Below the pieces are notes generated by a model that was given only the letters and a program-made list of their open reading frames with translations, searched no databases and was not told the origin of the DNA. Of a stretch of 64,000 nt of DNA, positions 9,875 through 18,479 are shown piece by piece. Both the position numbers and the translations under genes were made by a program. This stretch comes from Bog-756 sp963841885 (GTDB taxonomy: Bacteria; Actinomycetota; Acidimicrobiia; Acidimicrobiales; RAAP-2): contig CAWJEK010000019.1 in assembly GCA_963841885.1 (NCBI GenBank), positions 124,001-188,000 of the forward strand. Direction: 5' to 3'. Position 1 is the first letter of the stretch; the number at the start of each line of letters is the position of its first letter.

Positions 9875-11622
9875 GCCCGACCGGACCGGCCGACCGCCGG
9901 CCGGTCGATCCCCGCCTGCTCGGCCGTGCCCGGGCCACCCGCCGCTACCTGGCCGGCGCGGTCGTCGTCGGACTCGTCGGCACCGCCGCGCTGGTGGCCC
10001 AGGCCGCGCTGCTCGGTGCCATCGTCCAAGAGGTCCTGATCGACCACTACGGCGTCGCCCGGACCCTTCCGGCCCTCGTCGCCCTCGGCGTCGCCTTCGC
10101 CGTGCGGGCCGCCGCCGCCTGGGCGGGCGAGGTGGCCGCCCACCGCACATCGGCCAAGGTCACCTCGACCCTGCGGCGCCAGCTCCTCACCCGCGCGGTG
10201 GCCCTCGGTCCGTCATGGCTCGCCGGTGAGCGCACCGGCGAGCTGGCCGCGTCGGCCACCCAGGGCGTCGACGCCCTCGACGGCTACTTCGCCCGCTACC
10301 TCCCGACCGTGATCCTCTCGGCGCTGGCGCCGGTCGTGCTGCTGGCCTGCATCGTGCTGCGGGACTGGTTCTCCGCGGTGATCCTGGCCGTCACCGTGGC
10401 CGTCATCCCGCTGTTCATGATCCTCCTCGGCCTCGAGGCGACCCGGAACGCCGACCGGCAGTGGGCCCGCCTGTCCGGGCTGGCCGCCACGTTCTACGAC
10501 CTCCTCCAGGGCCTGCCCACCCTGCGGGCGTTCGGGCGTACGGACGACGGTCGCCACACCCTCGAGCGGGCCAACACGGAACTCCACGACGAGACGATGT
10601 CGACGCTCAAAGTGGCCTTCCTGTCGTCACTGGCACTCGAGACCATGGCCTCGGTCGGCACCGCGCTGGTGGCGCTCTTCCTCGGCCTGCGCCTCCTGCA
10701 CGGCACGCTGCCCCTGGGCACGGCCCTCGCCATCCTGGTGCTGGCTCCGGAGGTGTACCTGCCGCTGCGGCGGGCCGGCGCCGAGTTCCACGCCGCCGCC
10801 GAAGGCCGGGCGGCGGCGGCCCGTATCCTCGACGTCCTGGACGACGCCGACGCCGACGCCGCCACCGTCACCCGCCACGGGGTCGACCGGGCCCTCCCCG
10901 ACCCCTGCCACCACCCGGTCCGCCTGGTGGACGTCACGGTCCGCCACATCGGCCGGGCGCAGCCGGTGCTCGACGGGGTCGACCTCTCCCTCGCCCCGGG
11001 CGAGCACGTCGCGGTGGTGGGAGAGTCCGGTGCGGGCAAGTCGACACTGCTCGCCGTGCTGCTCGGCTTCGTGGTGCCCGAGCACGGCGGGGTGTACGTA
11101 GGGGACGAGCCGTTGGCCGACTGCTCGATGCGCGAATGGCGACGTCAGGTCGCCTGGGTGCCGCAGCGGCCGGCGCTGATCCGGGGCACCCTCGAGGACA
11201 ACCTGCGGCTCGGCCATCCCGATGCCACCGACGCCGAGGTGGCCCGGGCGCTGGTGTGTTCGGGCCTCGACGGACTGGTGGGGCGGCTGCCCGACGGTTT
11301 CCACACGCCGGTGGGCGAAGGGGGACTGACCCTCAGCGCCGGTGAGCGCCAGCGGATCGCCATCGGCCGGGCGGTGCTCCGCGACGTCCCCGTGGTCCTG
11401 CTCGACGAGCCGACGGCGCACCTCGACGCCGCCCGCGAGGACGGCCTGCGCGCCCTCCTGGCCCCGTGGCTCGAGGACCGGACGGTGGTGATGGCCGCCC
11501 ACCGGGGCGGCCTGGTGGGACGAGTCGACCGCACCGTCTCGCTGGTGGGCGGGCACGCCGTCGCCACGGCACCCTCCTCGCCGGAGCCGGCGGCCGCCAC
11601 CACCCCGGGGGTGCAGCGGTGA
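9871..11622 (+). CDS. cydD: CydD subunit of heterodimeric ABC exporter (thiol/heme-linked, needed for bd oxidase assembly)
   Basis: One half of the CydDC exporter, which exports reductant thiols and/or handles heme and is needed to assemble cytochrome bd. It has an N-terminal six-helix membrane domain and a C-terminal ATPase with Walker A GESGAGKST, signature LSAGERQRIAI and Walker B VVLLDEPTAHLD. The first ordinary start in frame, GTG 9994, would remove the first membrane helix. The reading frame stays open back to CTG 9871, which overlaps the cydB stop as CTGA and gives an N-terminus MSPTGPADRRPVDPRLL followed by a normal helix 1. I therefore propose a rare CTG start (583 residues). It is translationally coupled with cydB and overlaps cydC. 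Confidence 0.88.
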
Positions 11623-13301
11623 GGGCCGGCCGGGGTCCGCTGGGCCGGATCCTGCGCATCGGCGCCCCCGACGGTCCGAGGTTCGCCTTCAGTACCGCCC
11701 TGGGCGTGGCGGCGGCGCTGTGCACCGTCGGGCTCCTCGCCTGCTCCGGTGCGCTGATCGACAAGGCCGCCCTGCGGCCGCCGCTCTACACGCTCACCGT
11801 CCTGATGGCCGCCGTGCAGCTCCTGGCCCTCGCCCGCGGACCGCTGCGCTACGCCGAACGGCTGGTCTCCCACGACGCCGCCCTCGGCGCTCTCGGGAGG
11901 GTGCGCCTGTGGCTCTACGACCAGATCGCCCCGCGGTCGCCGGCCGGGGTGGCCGGCTGGCGCGAGGGTGATCTCCTGGCCCGGGCCACCGCCGACGTGG
12001 ACCTGCTCCAGGACGTCTACCTGCGGGGCGTGGCCCCGCTGCTGGTGGCCGGGGTCACGGCCCTGGTCACGGTGGCCGTGGTGACCCTCGTCCTCCCGGC
12101 CGGCGGCCTGGTGCTGGCCGTCTTCCTCCTCGGCGGGAGCGCGGCGGCGTCCGCTCTGGCGTGGTTCCGCCGACGCCACCTCGGCGGGGGCGAGGGTGCC
12201 CTGCGGGGTGAGCTGGGCGCCGACGTGGTCGAGCTCCTCCAGGCCGCACCGGACCTGGTGGCCATGGGACGCGACGAGGAGTACCTGGAGCGGGCGCTCG
12301 CCTCCGACACCGCCCTCGAACGGCGGGCGCGTCACCGGTCGTGGTCCGACGGGGCCGTGTCGGCCCTCGTCGTGCTGTGCACCGGTGGTGCCGTCATCGG
12401 GCTGTTGGCGGTGTCCGCCTCGGCCATCGCCGCCCACCGGATGCCTGCCTTCATGGCCGCCGTCCTCCCCCTCGTGGCCCTCGGCGCCTTCGAGGTCGTG
12501 ACCCCGGCCGCCGACGCGGTGGCCCGCATCGCCGACCACCGGGAAGCGGCGGGCCGGCTGGTGGCGGTGGCCGACCTGCCGGTGCCGGTCCGGGACCCCG
12601 ACGTCCCCGCCCCCCTCCCCGACCGGTCGGACGTCGCCCTCGAGGATGCCGTCCTGCGCTACACGCCGGGTGGACGGAAGGTGCTCGACGGGCTCTCGCT
12701 GGCCGTACCCGAAGGCCGTCGACTGGCCGTGGTGGGGCCGAGCGGGGCGGGCAAGAGCAGCATCGTCAACGTGCTCCTGAGATTCTGGGGTCTGGAGTCG
12801 GGCACGGCCCGGCTCGGGGGGACCTCCCTCACCGACCTGTCCCAGGACGGGGTCCGGAGCCGGATCGGCTGGGTCGGCCAGGACGCCCACCTCTTCCCCA
12901 CCACCATCGCCGGCAACATCGCCGTGGCGCGACCGGGCGCCACCCCCGAGGAGATCGCCGGGGCCGCCCGGCGGGCCCAGCTCGGCCCGTGGATCGATTC
13001 GCTGCCCGACGGCATGGACACCCCGGTCGGCGAGCGCGGGGCCCGGCTCTCCGGAGGCCAGCGCCAGCGGGTGGCGTTGGCCCGGGCCCTCCTGGCCGGG
13101 GCACCGGTCCTGGTCCTCGATGAGCCCACGTCCGGGCTCGACCGCCCGACGGCGCGGCGCCTGGTCGACGACGTCGTCACCGCGTCGGGCGACACCACGG
13201 TCGTCTACATCACCCACCGGGACGAGGAACTCGCGCCGTTCGACGACGTGGCCGTAGTGGACGCCGGCCGCGTGACGATGGGACCGGCGCCCCGCAGCTG
13301 A
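11619..13301 (+). CDS. cydC: CydC subunit of heterodimeric ABC exporter
   Basis: Partner of CydD in the exporter required for cytochrome bd maturation. The 560-residue protein has an N-terminal membrane domain (helices around residues 18-35, 45-60, 125-165, 245-290) and a C-terminal ATPase with Walker A GPSGAGKSS, signature LSGGQRQRVALARAL, Walker B VLVLDEPTSGLD and a switch-type H in YITHRDEEL. The GTG start overlaps the cydD stop (GTGA). A 6-bp GC hairpin right after the stop may end the cyd transcript. Confidence 0.93.
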   Translation: MRAGRGPLGRILRIGAPDGPRFAFSTALGVAAALCTVGLLACSGALIDKAALRPPLYTLTVLMAAVQLLALARGPLRYAERLVSHDAALGALGRVRLWLYDQIAPRSPAGVAGWREGDLLARATADVDLLQDVYLRGVAPLLVAGVTALVTVAVVTLVLPAGGLVLAVFLLGGSAAASALAWFRRRHLGGGEGALRGELGADVVELLQAAPDLVAMGRDEEYLERALASDTALERRARHRSWSDGAVSALVVLCTGGAVIGLLAVSASAIAAHRMPAFMAAVLPLVALGAFEVVTPAADAVARIADHREAAGRLVAVADLPVPVRDPDVPAPLPDRSDVALEDAVLRYTPGGRKVLDGLSLAVPEGRRLAVVGPSGAGKSSIVNVLLRFWGLESGTARLGGTSLTDLSQDGVRSRIGWVGQDAHLFPTTIAGNIAVARPGATPEEIAGAARRAQLGPWIDSLPDGMDTPVGERGARLSGGQRQRVALARALLAGAPVLVLDEPTSGLDRPTARRLVDDVVTASGDTTVVYITHRDEELAPFDDVAVVDAGRVTMGPAPRS

Positions 13302-13306
13302 GGGAC

Positions 13307-13326
13307 CGGGGCGGCCGGTTGCCCCG
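13307..13326 (+). terminator. GC-rich hairpin after cydC
   Basis: CGGGGC and GCCCCG form a 6-bp perfect stem with an 8-base loop, five bases after the cydC stop and before the convergent GNAT gene. There is no U-tract, which is common for actinobacterial terminators. This is a candidate only. Confidence 0.4.
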
Positions 13327-13363
13327 AGCTCCGTCCGTCGGGCTCACCTCCGGGCGGCCACTG

Positions 13364-13930
13364 TCAGCCCGGAACGGCCCCCGGGCCGAGGGGGAACGTG
13401 ACGGTGACCGTGCCGCCCTCGGATTCCGTGGAGACGGGGAAGCCCGACGAGAGGAACACGCCCAACATGGCCCGGTTCTCACTCAGCGTCTGGGCGCTGA
13501 ACCGGGTGATGCCGTGGGTCCGGGCGGCGTCGGCCAGGTGGGTGAGCAGGCGCGAGCCGATCCCCCGGTTCTGATAGTCGTCGGTGACCACGAAGGCCAC
13601 CTCCGCCTCGTCGGTGTCCGGCAGGTGCTCGTAGCGGCCGACGCCGACGATCCGGTCGTGGTCGGTGACCACGAAGGCCAGCCGGTCGACATAGTCGACG
13701 TGCGTGAACCGGTCGAGTTCGCCGTCGGACAGGTGGGGGTGGGCGAAGAAGAAACGGCGGTAGACCGACCGCGCCGACAGGCTCTCGTGGAAGGCCGTCA
13801 TGGCCGGCCCGTCGGTGTCCCGGATGGGGCGGAAGACGACCTCGGTGCCGTCCCGGAGTCGTTCGGTGGACTCGAGTCCCGACGGGTAGCCGGGACCGGG
13901 CGCCGGCCCGCGTTCGGTTCCGTCGTCCAT
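13364..13930 (-). CDS. GNAT family N-acetyltransferase
   Basis: A 188-residue acetyl-CoA-dependent acetyltransferase; the acceptor is unknown. The GNAT core is visible: an N-terminal helix region FRPIRDTDGPAMTAFHESL, strand LAFVVTDHDRIVGVGRYE, strand EVAFVVTDDYQNRGIG with the acetyl-CoA motif Q-N-R-G-I-G, then SRLLTHLADAARTHGI and a C-terminal SENRAML helix. It resembles the GNAT modules fused to acyl-CoA synthetases (YFFAHPHLS-like segment), but here it is free-standing. It is convergent with cydC and 55 bp upstream of the STAS gene on the other side. Confidence 0.88.
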   Translation of the reverse strand: MDDGTERGPAPGPGYPSGLESTERLRDGTEVVFRPIRDTDGPAMTAFHESLSARSVYRRFFFAHPHLSDGELDRFTHVDYVDRLAFVVTDHDRIVGVGRYEHLPDTDEAEVAFVVTDDYQNRGIGSRLLTHLADAARTHGITRFSAQTLSENRAMLGVFLSSGFPVSTESEGGTVTVTFPLGPGAVPG

Positions 13931-13985
13931 CGTCCAATCGTACGCCGGTGGTGCCTCGGGTGGACCCGGGTGCACCCCCTCCCGC

Positions 13986-14399
13986 TCAGCGGACGGCGGA
14001 TGGGGGAGGCGAGGGCAGGGTCGGTCGCCCGAAACGGCTGATCGTCGGGGCCACGCGCTGCATGGTGCCGCCCGCCGCCCGGATGCGGCGTTCGACGTCG
14101 GCCAGGGCACCGACGGCCGAGGCGTCGACGATCCGCAGGCCGTCGGTGCACAACTCGATGTCACGGACGCCCTCACCGAGCAGTTCCGCCACCACCGCGT
14201 CCAGATTGGCCACCGTGGAGCCGTCCAGCCGCCCGGCCATGCGGATGCGGACGGGATCGGCGTCGACCTCGACCCACAACTCGAGGGCCACGTCGCCCCT
14301 CCAGTCGGCCATCCCCCTCACCCGGTCGAGCTCGGCCGGGTGGTGACCCGGACGGCCCGAACGTGCCCACTCGACCAACGGGGTCTCCTCGACCTCCAT
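13986..14399 (-). CDS. STAS-domain protein (anti-sigma factor antagonist-like)
   Basis: A 137-residue protein with an N-terminal ~40-residue extension and a C-terminal STAS domain: VRIRMAGRLDGSTVANLDAVVAELL, then VRDIELCTDGLRIVDASAVGALADV, where the Ser of VDASAVG sits at the phosphorylatable position. Such proteins switch partner anti-sigma kinases; no kinase or sigma factor gene is adjacent. The start ATG 14399 follows AAGGGGAG with good spacing. A 12-bp half match to the DevR-type element lies ~125 bp upstream, so it could join that regulon (inference). Confidence 0.8.
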   Translation of the reverse strand: MEVEETPLVEWARSGRPGHHPAELDRVRGMADWRGDVALELWVEVDADPVRIRMAGRLDGSTVANLDAVVAELLGEGVRDIELCTDGLRIVDASAVGALADVERRIRAAGGTMQRVAPTISRFGRPTLPSPPPSAVR

Positions 14400-14739
14400 G
14401 AACTCCCCTTCGACTCGGGCGTCGCCGCCGCACCTGTAGGGCCCAGCTGTCCCCGACGGCTCCACCCGCCGGGGTCCGGTCCTGCCCCCAATGATCGTGG
14501 AGGCCCGTCCCCGAGACCAGGTGCCGAAGGTCCCATTTCGGACGCAAAAACCGGGTGGGCGGACGGGCGGCGGCCCGCTCCGGACCCACCCGGGCCCCGA
14601 TCCCCGACCCCGGCCCGAGCCCGTCCGGGAGGCGGCCTGTCTGGGCCGGTCCGCGGGACGTTCGGCCCTACCGGGTCCTTCCTCCACCAGCCAATCTGAC
14701 CCTACAGGCGTACCGGATCGCCCCGAATAGGAGAAGAAC
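14400..14739. promoter_or_regulatory. Divergent intergenic region with two DevR-type elements
   Basis: A 340-bp gap between the STAS gene and the + strand gene at 14740. It contains GGGACGTTCGGCCCTA at 14655-14670, one base different from the element before cydA and 69 bp upstream of the start at 14740. At 14523-14534 the minus strand reads GGGACCTTCGGC, identical to the first 12 bases of the cydA element. No further gene or convincing -35/-10 pair is seen; the rest is GC-rich noncoding sequence. Confidence 0.55.
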
Positions 14740-15066
14740 ATGACTTCCACCGACGAACAGCCGCCGACCGACGACAAGGCGGCGATCGAACGGCTCGGGC
14801 AGGTACTCGATGAGTGGCGCGGCCGCATCGACGACCTGCTGGTCCAGGCGGACCTCGCCTCGAAGGACGCTTCGGAGGCGGTGCGCGAGAACGCCAACGC
14901 CGCACAGAACGCCTACCTGGCGGCCAAGAGCCAGCTCCAGCGCATCCCGAAGGACGCCGGGGCCAATCTCGGGTCGCTCAAGACAGGGGTCGAGAAGCTG
15001 ATCGACGATCTCCGCCGGGCCTACGAGTCCGCCGAGGCGGCCCTGCGTCGGGGTCGCGGGGAGTAG
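14740..15066 (+). CDS. Small helical protein of unknown function
   Basis: A 108-residue soluble protein I do not recognise. It is almost wholly helical: heptad-like segments IERLGQVLDEWRGRIDDLL, SEAVRENANAAQNAYLAAK and VEKLIDDLRRAYESAEAAL, separated by a short RIPKDAGANLG link. It has no Cys, signal or membrane helix. This resembles small amphipathic or coiled-coil stress proteins, but no family is claimed. The start follows AGGAGAAGAAC. It is downstream of a DevR-type box and 22 bp before another small gene on the same strand, so it may be redox/hypoxia induced (inference). Confidence 0.75.
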   Translation: MTSTDEQPPTDDKAAIERLGQVLDEWRGRIDDLLVQADLASKDASEAVRENANAAQNAYLAAKSQLQRIPKDAGANLGSLKTGVEKLIDDLRRAYESAEAALRRGRGE

Positions 15067-15088
15067 CGGGCGCGGGTGGGTGACGGCT

Positions 15089-15505
15089 ATGGATCCGGTC
15101 ACCCGCCGAGGCGCTCCGATGCCCGACGACCGTGACACGACGGTGAACGTCATGTACTCCCAGCTGCTCGAGGCGGTGCTCGCCAACGAGGCGGACCCCG
15201 AGTCGAGACCGCGCTCGCAGGGGCCGCTGGCCGACGTGCTCCGGCTGCGCCACGTCATGGATCGGCGCAGCCGTCAGACCGAAGGTGATCCGGGCTGGGC
15301 GATGCAGGCCGTCGCCGACCAGCTGGCCTACGACGCGGCGCTCATCCGCCTGGCCCGGCGTCGGGGGATCCCGGCCGATCCGGCCCAATTCGAGATTCCC
15401 GAGCACGGTCGGGCCGAGATCGAGCAGGCCCTCGTCGCCGTCGGTGTCCACCTGCCTCCTCCGGCCGTCCCCGACCCGGGACCCGAGCCGGGCGCACCTG
15501 CGTGA
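15089..15505 (+). CDS. Hypothetical protein
   Basis: A 138-residue protein of unknown function, likely cotranscribed with the preceding small gene. Central sequence VMYSQLLEAVLANEADPES and PGWAMQAVADQLAYDAALIRLARRRGI looks helical; the C-terminus is Pro-rich. The segment MQAVADQLAYDAALIRLARRRGI resembles short proteins that carry a conserved helix before an acidic tail, but I cannot name it. Start choice is uncertain among GTG 15080, ATG 15089 and ATG 15119, because none has a strong ribosome site. It is convergent with the devR-like gene. Confidence 0.65.
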   Translation: MDPVTRRGAPMPDDRDTTVNVMYSQLLEAVLANEADPESRPRSQGPLADVLRLRHVMDRRSRQTEGDPGWAMQAVADQLAYDAALIRLARRRGIPADPAQFEIPEHGRAEIEQALVAVGVHLPPPAVPDPGPEPGAPA

Positions 15506-15524
15506 CCGGGCCGGGAGACCCGGT
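15505..15524. terminator. Hairpin between convergent genes
   Basis: ACCGGG at 15505-15510 and CCCGGT at 15519-15524 form a 6-bp stem with an 8-base loop, placed between the + strand hypothetical gene and the convergent devR-like gene. It could serve both directions. No U-tract is present. Confidence 0.35.
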
Positions 15525-15531
15525 GGGGACC

Positions 15532-16203
15532 TCAGGTGCCGGTGGCGTCGGTGCGGCGCTCGTGCTCGGCCCGCTCGTGGATCCGGGTGGCGTAGGCGGC
15601 AGCCTGCGTCCGGCGCTCCATGCCCAACTTGGTGAGCAGGTTGGAGACGTAGTTCTTGACCGTCTTCTCGGCCAGGAACATCGCCTCGGCGATCTGGCGG
15701 TTGGTCTTCCCCTCGGCGATGAGGTCGAGGATGCGGCGCTCCTGGTGGGTCAAGGTGGCCAGCAGGGGCTCCTCCTCGGGGCCCTCCCGCAGGCGCCGCA
15801 GCACGCGGTCGGTCAGCGCCGGGTCGAGCAGCGACTCGCCGGCCGCCACCCGTCGCACGTCGTCGACGAGGCTGTTGCCGCCCACCTGCTTCAGCACGTA
15901 GCCCGAGGAGCCGGCCATGATCGAGGCGAACAGCGCCTCGTCATCGGCGTACGAGGTGAGCATGATGCAGGCGACCGTGGGTGACTGGGCCCGGATGTCG
16001 CGACAGACCTCCACCCCGCTGCCGTCGGGCAGCCGGACGTCGAGGATGGCGACGTCGGGTTGGAGGGCCGGGATCCGGCTGAGGGCGTCCGCCACGGTGC
16101 CGGCCTCCCCCACCACCTCGAGGTCGTCGGTGGACTCCAGCAGGGATCGCAGTCCGGTTCGTACGATCTCGTGGTCGTCGAGGAGGAAGACGCGAATGGT
16201 CAT
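15532..16203 (-). CDS. devR: DevR/DosR-like NarL-family response regulator
   Basis: A DNA-binding response regulator of 223 residues. The receiver domain shows the acidic pocket VFLLDDHEIVRTGL, the phosphoacceptor Asp in VAILDVRLPDGSG and the conserved Lys in GYVLKQVG. The C-terminal LuxR-type HTH includes LTHQERRILDLIAEGKTN and LAEKTVKNYVSNLLTKLGM. This recognition region is nearly the same as remembered mycobacterial DevR, which binds GGGAC-type dyads under hypoxia, NO or CO. It is divergent from a DevS-like kinase, 75 bp apart. Two GGGAC dyads in the window (before cydA and before 14740) are plausible targets. Orthology rests on remembered sequence, not on a search. Confidence 0.88.
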   Translation of the reverse strand: MTIRVFLLDDHEIVRTGLRSLLESTDDLEVVGEAGTVADALSRIPALQPDVAILDVRLPDGSGVEVCRDIRAQSPTVACIMLTSYADDEALFASIMAGSSGYVLKQVGGNSLVDDVRRVAAGESLLDPALTDRVLRRLREGPEEEPLLATLTHQERRILDLIAEGKTNRQIAEAMFLAEKTVKNYVSNLLTKLGMERRTQAAAYATRIHERAEHERRTDATGT

Positions 16204-16278
16204 GGGACACCATTTGACCACGCCAGGAGGCTTCGCGTCTCCGACGGCACGATCCGGGCGGGCGACGGTGACCACGTG

Positions 16279-17472
16279 ATGGAGGATCTCCAGCCGATCG
16301 AGGCCGCCGACCGCACCATCGACGACCCGACCAAGCTGCGCCGGATCCTCGAGGCCACCCTGCTCCTCGAGTCCAATCTGCACCTCGGCGACCTGCTCAA
16401 CCACATCGTCGTGGAGGCCCGCCTGTTGGCCAATGCCCGCTACGGCGCCCTCGGCGTGCTCGACGAGCAGGGGACGTCCACCACCGAGTTCCTCGTCTCC
16501 GGACTCGACCGGGAGGACGAGGTGCGCCTCCTCCAGGGACCGCTCCCGACGGGCAAGGGGGTCCTCGGCGTCCTCATCCGCGAACCCCGCCCCATCCGCA
16601 TCCCGGTCATCGCCGACCACCCGTCCAGTGTCGGCTTCCCACCCGGGCACCCGCCGATGAGGTCGTTCCTGGGGTCGCCCATCCGGGTCCAGGACCGCGT
16701 CTACGGCAACCTCTACCTGACGGACAAGATCGACGCCGACGAGTTCAGCGCCGACGACGAGGCGGTCATCGAGGCCCTGGCCGTGGCCGCCGGGATCGCC
16801 GTGGAGAACTCCCGACTGCACCGGCGGGCCGGCGAGATCGCCGTCTACGAGGACCGCGACCGGTTGGCCCGGGACCTGCACGACGGCGTCATCCAACGCC
16901 TGTTCGCCATCGGTCTGTCGCTCCAGGGCCTGGCCGCCACCCCCGACGGGCGGGCCGTCGGCCCCCAGCTCGGGCAGACCATCACCGAGATCGACGAGAC
17001 GATCCGCCAGATCCGGGGCACCATCTTCGAACTGGGCGGCGCCGGTGACGGCCGGGGCATCCGCGCCCGGATGCTGGCCCTGGCCGACGAACTGCGGCCG
17101 GTGGTCGGCTTCGACGTGCCCGTCGAGTTCAACGGGGCCGTCGACACCTGGGTCTCCGCCGCCGTGGCCGACCAGCTGCTCCCCACCCTGCGCGAGGCCC
17201 TCACCAACATCGGCCGCCACGCCCGGGCCACCCGGGCCCGGGTGCGGCTGTCGGTGACCGGACACCTCCTCCACCTCGAGATCACCGACGACGGCCGGGG
17301 ATTCGTCGAGCCACCGGCACCGGGGGGAGGCATGGGTCTCCCGAACATGCGCCAGCGCGCCGAACTGCTCGGCGGCAGCTTCCAGGTGACCCATCCGGCC
17401 GCCGGCGGCACCACACTCGTCTGGGAGGTCCCCATCGCCCCCCAGCGCGACCCGGACGCCGACGGCCACTGA
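16279..17472 (+). CDS. devS: Compact DevS/DosS-like GAF histidine kinase
   Basis: A cytoplasmic sensor kinase of 397 residues. One GAF domain spans ~20-185 with ARYGALGVLDEQG, then FPPGHPPMRSFLG and VYGNLYLTDK; His124 in this stretch corresponds to the region of the heme His of mycobacterial DevS GAF-A. The second GAF domain of DevS/DosT is absent: the GAF runs directly into the HisKA_3 helix RLARDLHDGVIQRLF (phosphoacceptor His201). An HATPase_c domain follows, with EALTNIGRHA, DDGRGF and GMGLPNM. The likely signal is O2/NO/redox through heme (inference from family). It is divergent from its presumed partner DevR and precedes a universal stress gene. Confidence 0.87.
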   Translation: MEDLQPIEAADRTIDDPTKLRRILEATLLLESNLHLGDLLNHIVVEARLLANARYGALGVLDEQGTSTTEFLVSGLDREDEVRLLQGPLPTGKGVLGVLIREPRPIRIPVIADHPSSVGFPPGHPPMRSFLGSPIRVQDRVYGNLYLTDKIDADEFSADDEAVIEALAVAAGIAVENSRLHRRAGEIAVYEDRDRLARDLHDGVIQRLFAIGLSLQGLAATPDGRAVGPQLGQTITEIDETIRQIRGTIFELGGAGDGRGIRARMLALADELRPVVGFDVPVEFNGAVDTWVSAAVADQLLPTLREALTNIGRHARATRARVRLSVTGHLLHLEITDDGRGFVEPPAPGGGMGLPNMRQRAELLGGSFQVTHPAAGGTTLVWEVPIAPQRDPDADGH

Positions 17473-17557
17473 ACCCGGCGGCCACGCCGGGCTCCCGACC
17501 GGCCGGGCCCGGGCGTAGCGTTCAGGAGGGGCGGGATCGCCGCGCCACGGAGAGACC

Positions 17558-18073
17558 GTGGGCGGGGACCCCCGGGAGGCCGCGGTGCCCGAACAGCCCG
17601 ACGTGACCGAGGAGCCGGCGGCTCCCGACGACCCCGCCACCGGTGGGGGTGACCACCGGCTGGTGGTCGGAATGGACGGATCACCCCATGCGCTGGCCGC
17701 CCTCGAGTGGGTCGCCGGGCTGGCCGAGTCGACCGGTGCACCGGTCGAGGTCATCGCCACCTGGGACTGGCCCACCGGCTTCGGTGCCAATCTCGTCGTC
17801 CCCTCCGAGTACGACCCGCACGCGGACGCCGAGGGCCTGGTGTCCGCGGCGGTGCGCACCGCCCGGACGAATCACCCCGCCGTGGTCTTCGTCCCCCGGG
17901 TGGTGCGGGGCCGGGCGTCCAGCGTGCTCGTCGACGCCTCCGCCGGGGCCGACCTGCTGGCCCTCGGCAGCCGGGGTCACGGCGAGCTGTCGGGCGTGCT
18001 CATCGGCTCGGTGACCGAGCACTGCGTCGCCCACGCCCACTGCCCGGTCCTCGTGGTCCGCGACAGGGGTTGA
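17558..18073 (+). CDS. Universal stress protein (UspA family)
   Basis: A 171-residue single-domain Usp. It has the strand HRLVVGMDGSPHALAALEW and the ATP-binding pattern G-x2-G-x9-G-S in GSRGHGELSGVLIGSVTEH, so it is probably of the ATP-binding class. A ~25-residue acidic/Pro-rich N-terminal extension depends on the start: GTG 17558 follows GGAGAG well, and GTG 17585 is also possible. Position next to a DevR/DevS pair mirrors mycobacterial devR loci, where a usp gene is part of the hypoxia operon. No GGGAC box was found directly upstream. Confidence 0.9.
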   Translation: MGGDPREAAVPEQPDVTEEPAAPDDPATGGGDHRLVVGMDGSPHALAALEWVAGLAESTGAPVEVIATWDWPTGFGANLVVPSEYDPHADAEGLVSAAVRTARTNHPAVVFVPRVVRGRASSVLVDASAGADLLALGSRGHGELSGVLIGSVTEHCVAHAHCPVLVVRDRG

Positions 18074-18100
18074 GGCCGGCCCCGACGGTAGGCTCGTCGG

Positions 18101-18457
18101 ATGGCCGACCTCGTCGTCGACGGCAGCTCCCTCACGCTGGCCATGTCCCGCGTCGAGCACCTCGAGGGCTTCCGGGGCGACCTGGGCGCGCCACTCGCCT
18201 CGGTCACGTCGGTGCGGGCCGTCGACGACCCCTGGGCCGAGCTGCGCGGCTTGCGGGCACCGGGTACCGGACTGCCCGGGGTCATCGCGGTGGGCACCCG
18301 ACGCGGATCGTTCGGCAAGGACTTCGCCGCCGTCCACGGCAAGGGTCCGGCGGTCGTCGTCGAGTTCACCGGCCAGGAGTTCCAGCGCTGGATCCTCACG
18401 GTGGACGACCCGGCCGCCGTGGTGGCGCGGGTCTCGGGAGCCTCGCCCGGGGGTTGA
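18101..18457 (+). CDS. Hypothetical small protein (possible PH-like fold)
   Basis: A 118-residue protein, 27 bp after the universal stress gene. The sequence alternates short beta strands (LVVDGSSLTLAM, ASVTSVRAVDDPW, GVIAVGTRRG, AVVVEFTGQEFQRWILTV) and ends with a helix DPAAVVARVSGA. This layout recalls bacterial pleckstrin-homology-like domains, but I cannot assign a family with certainty. It has no signal or membrane helix. It is convergent with the sulfatase gene. Confidence 0.65.
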   Translation: MADLVVDGSSLTLAMSRVEHLEGFRGDLGAPLASVTSVRAVDDPWAELRGLRAPGTGLPGVIAVGTRRGSFGKDFAAVHGKGPAVVVEFTGQEFQRWILTVDDPAAVVARVSGASPGG

Positions 18458-18479
18458 GTCGACGGGCGGAACGTCGCCG

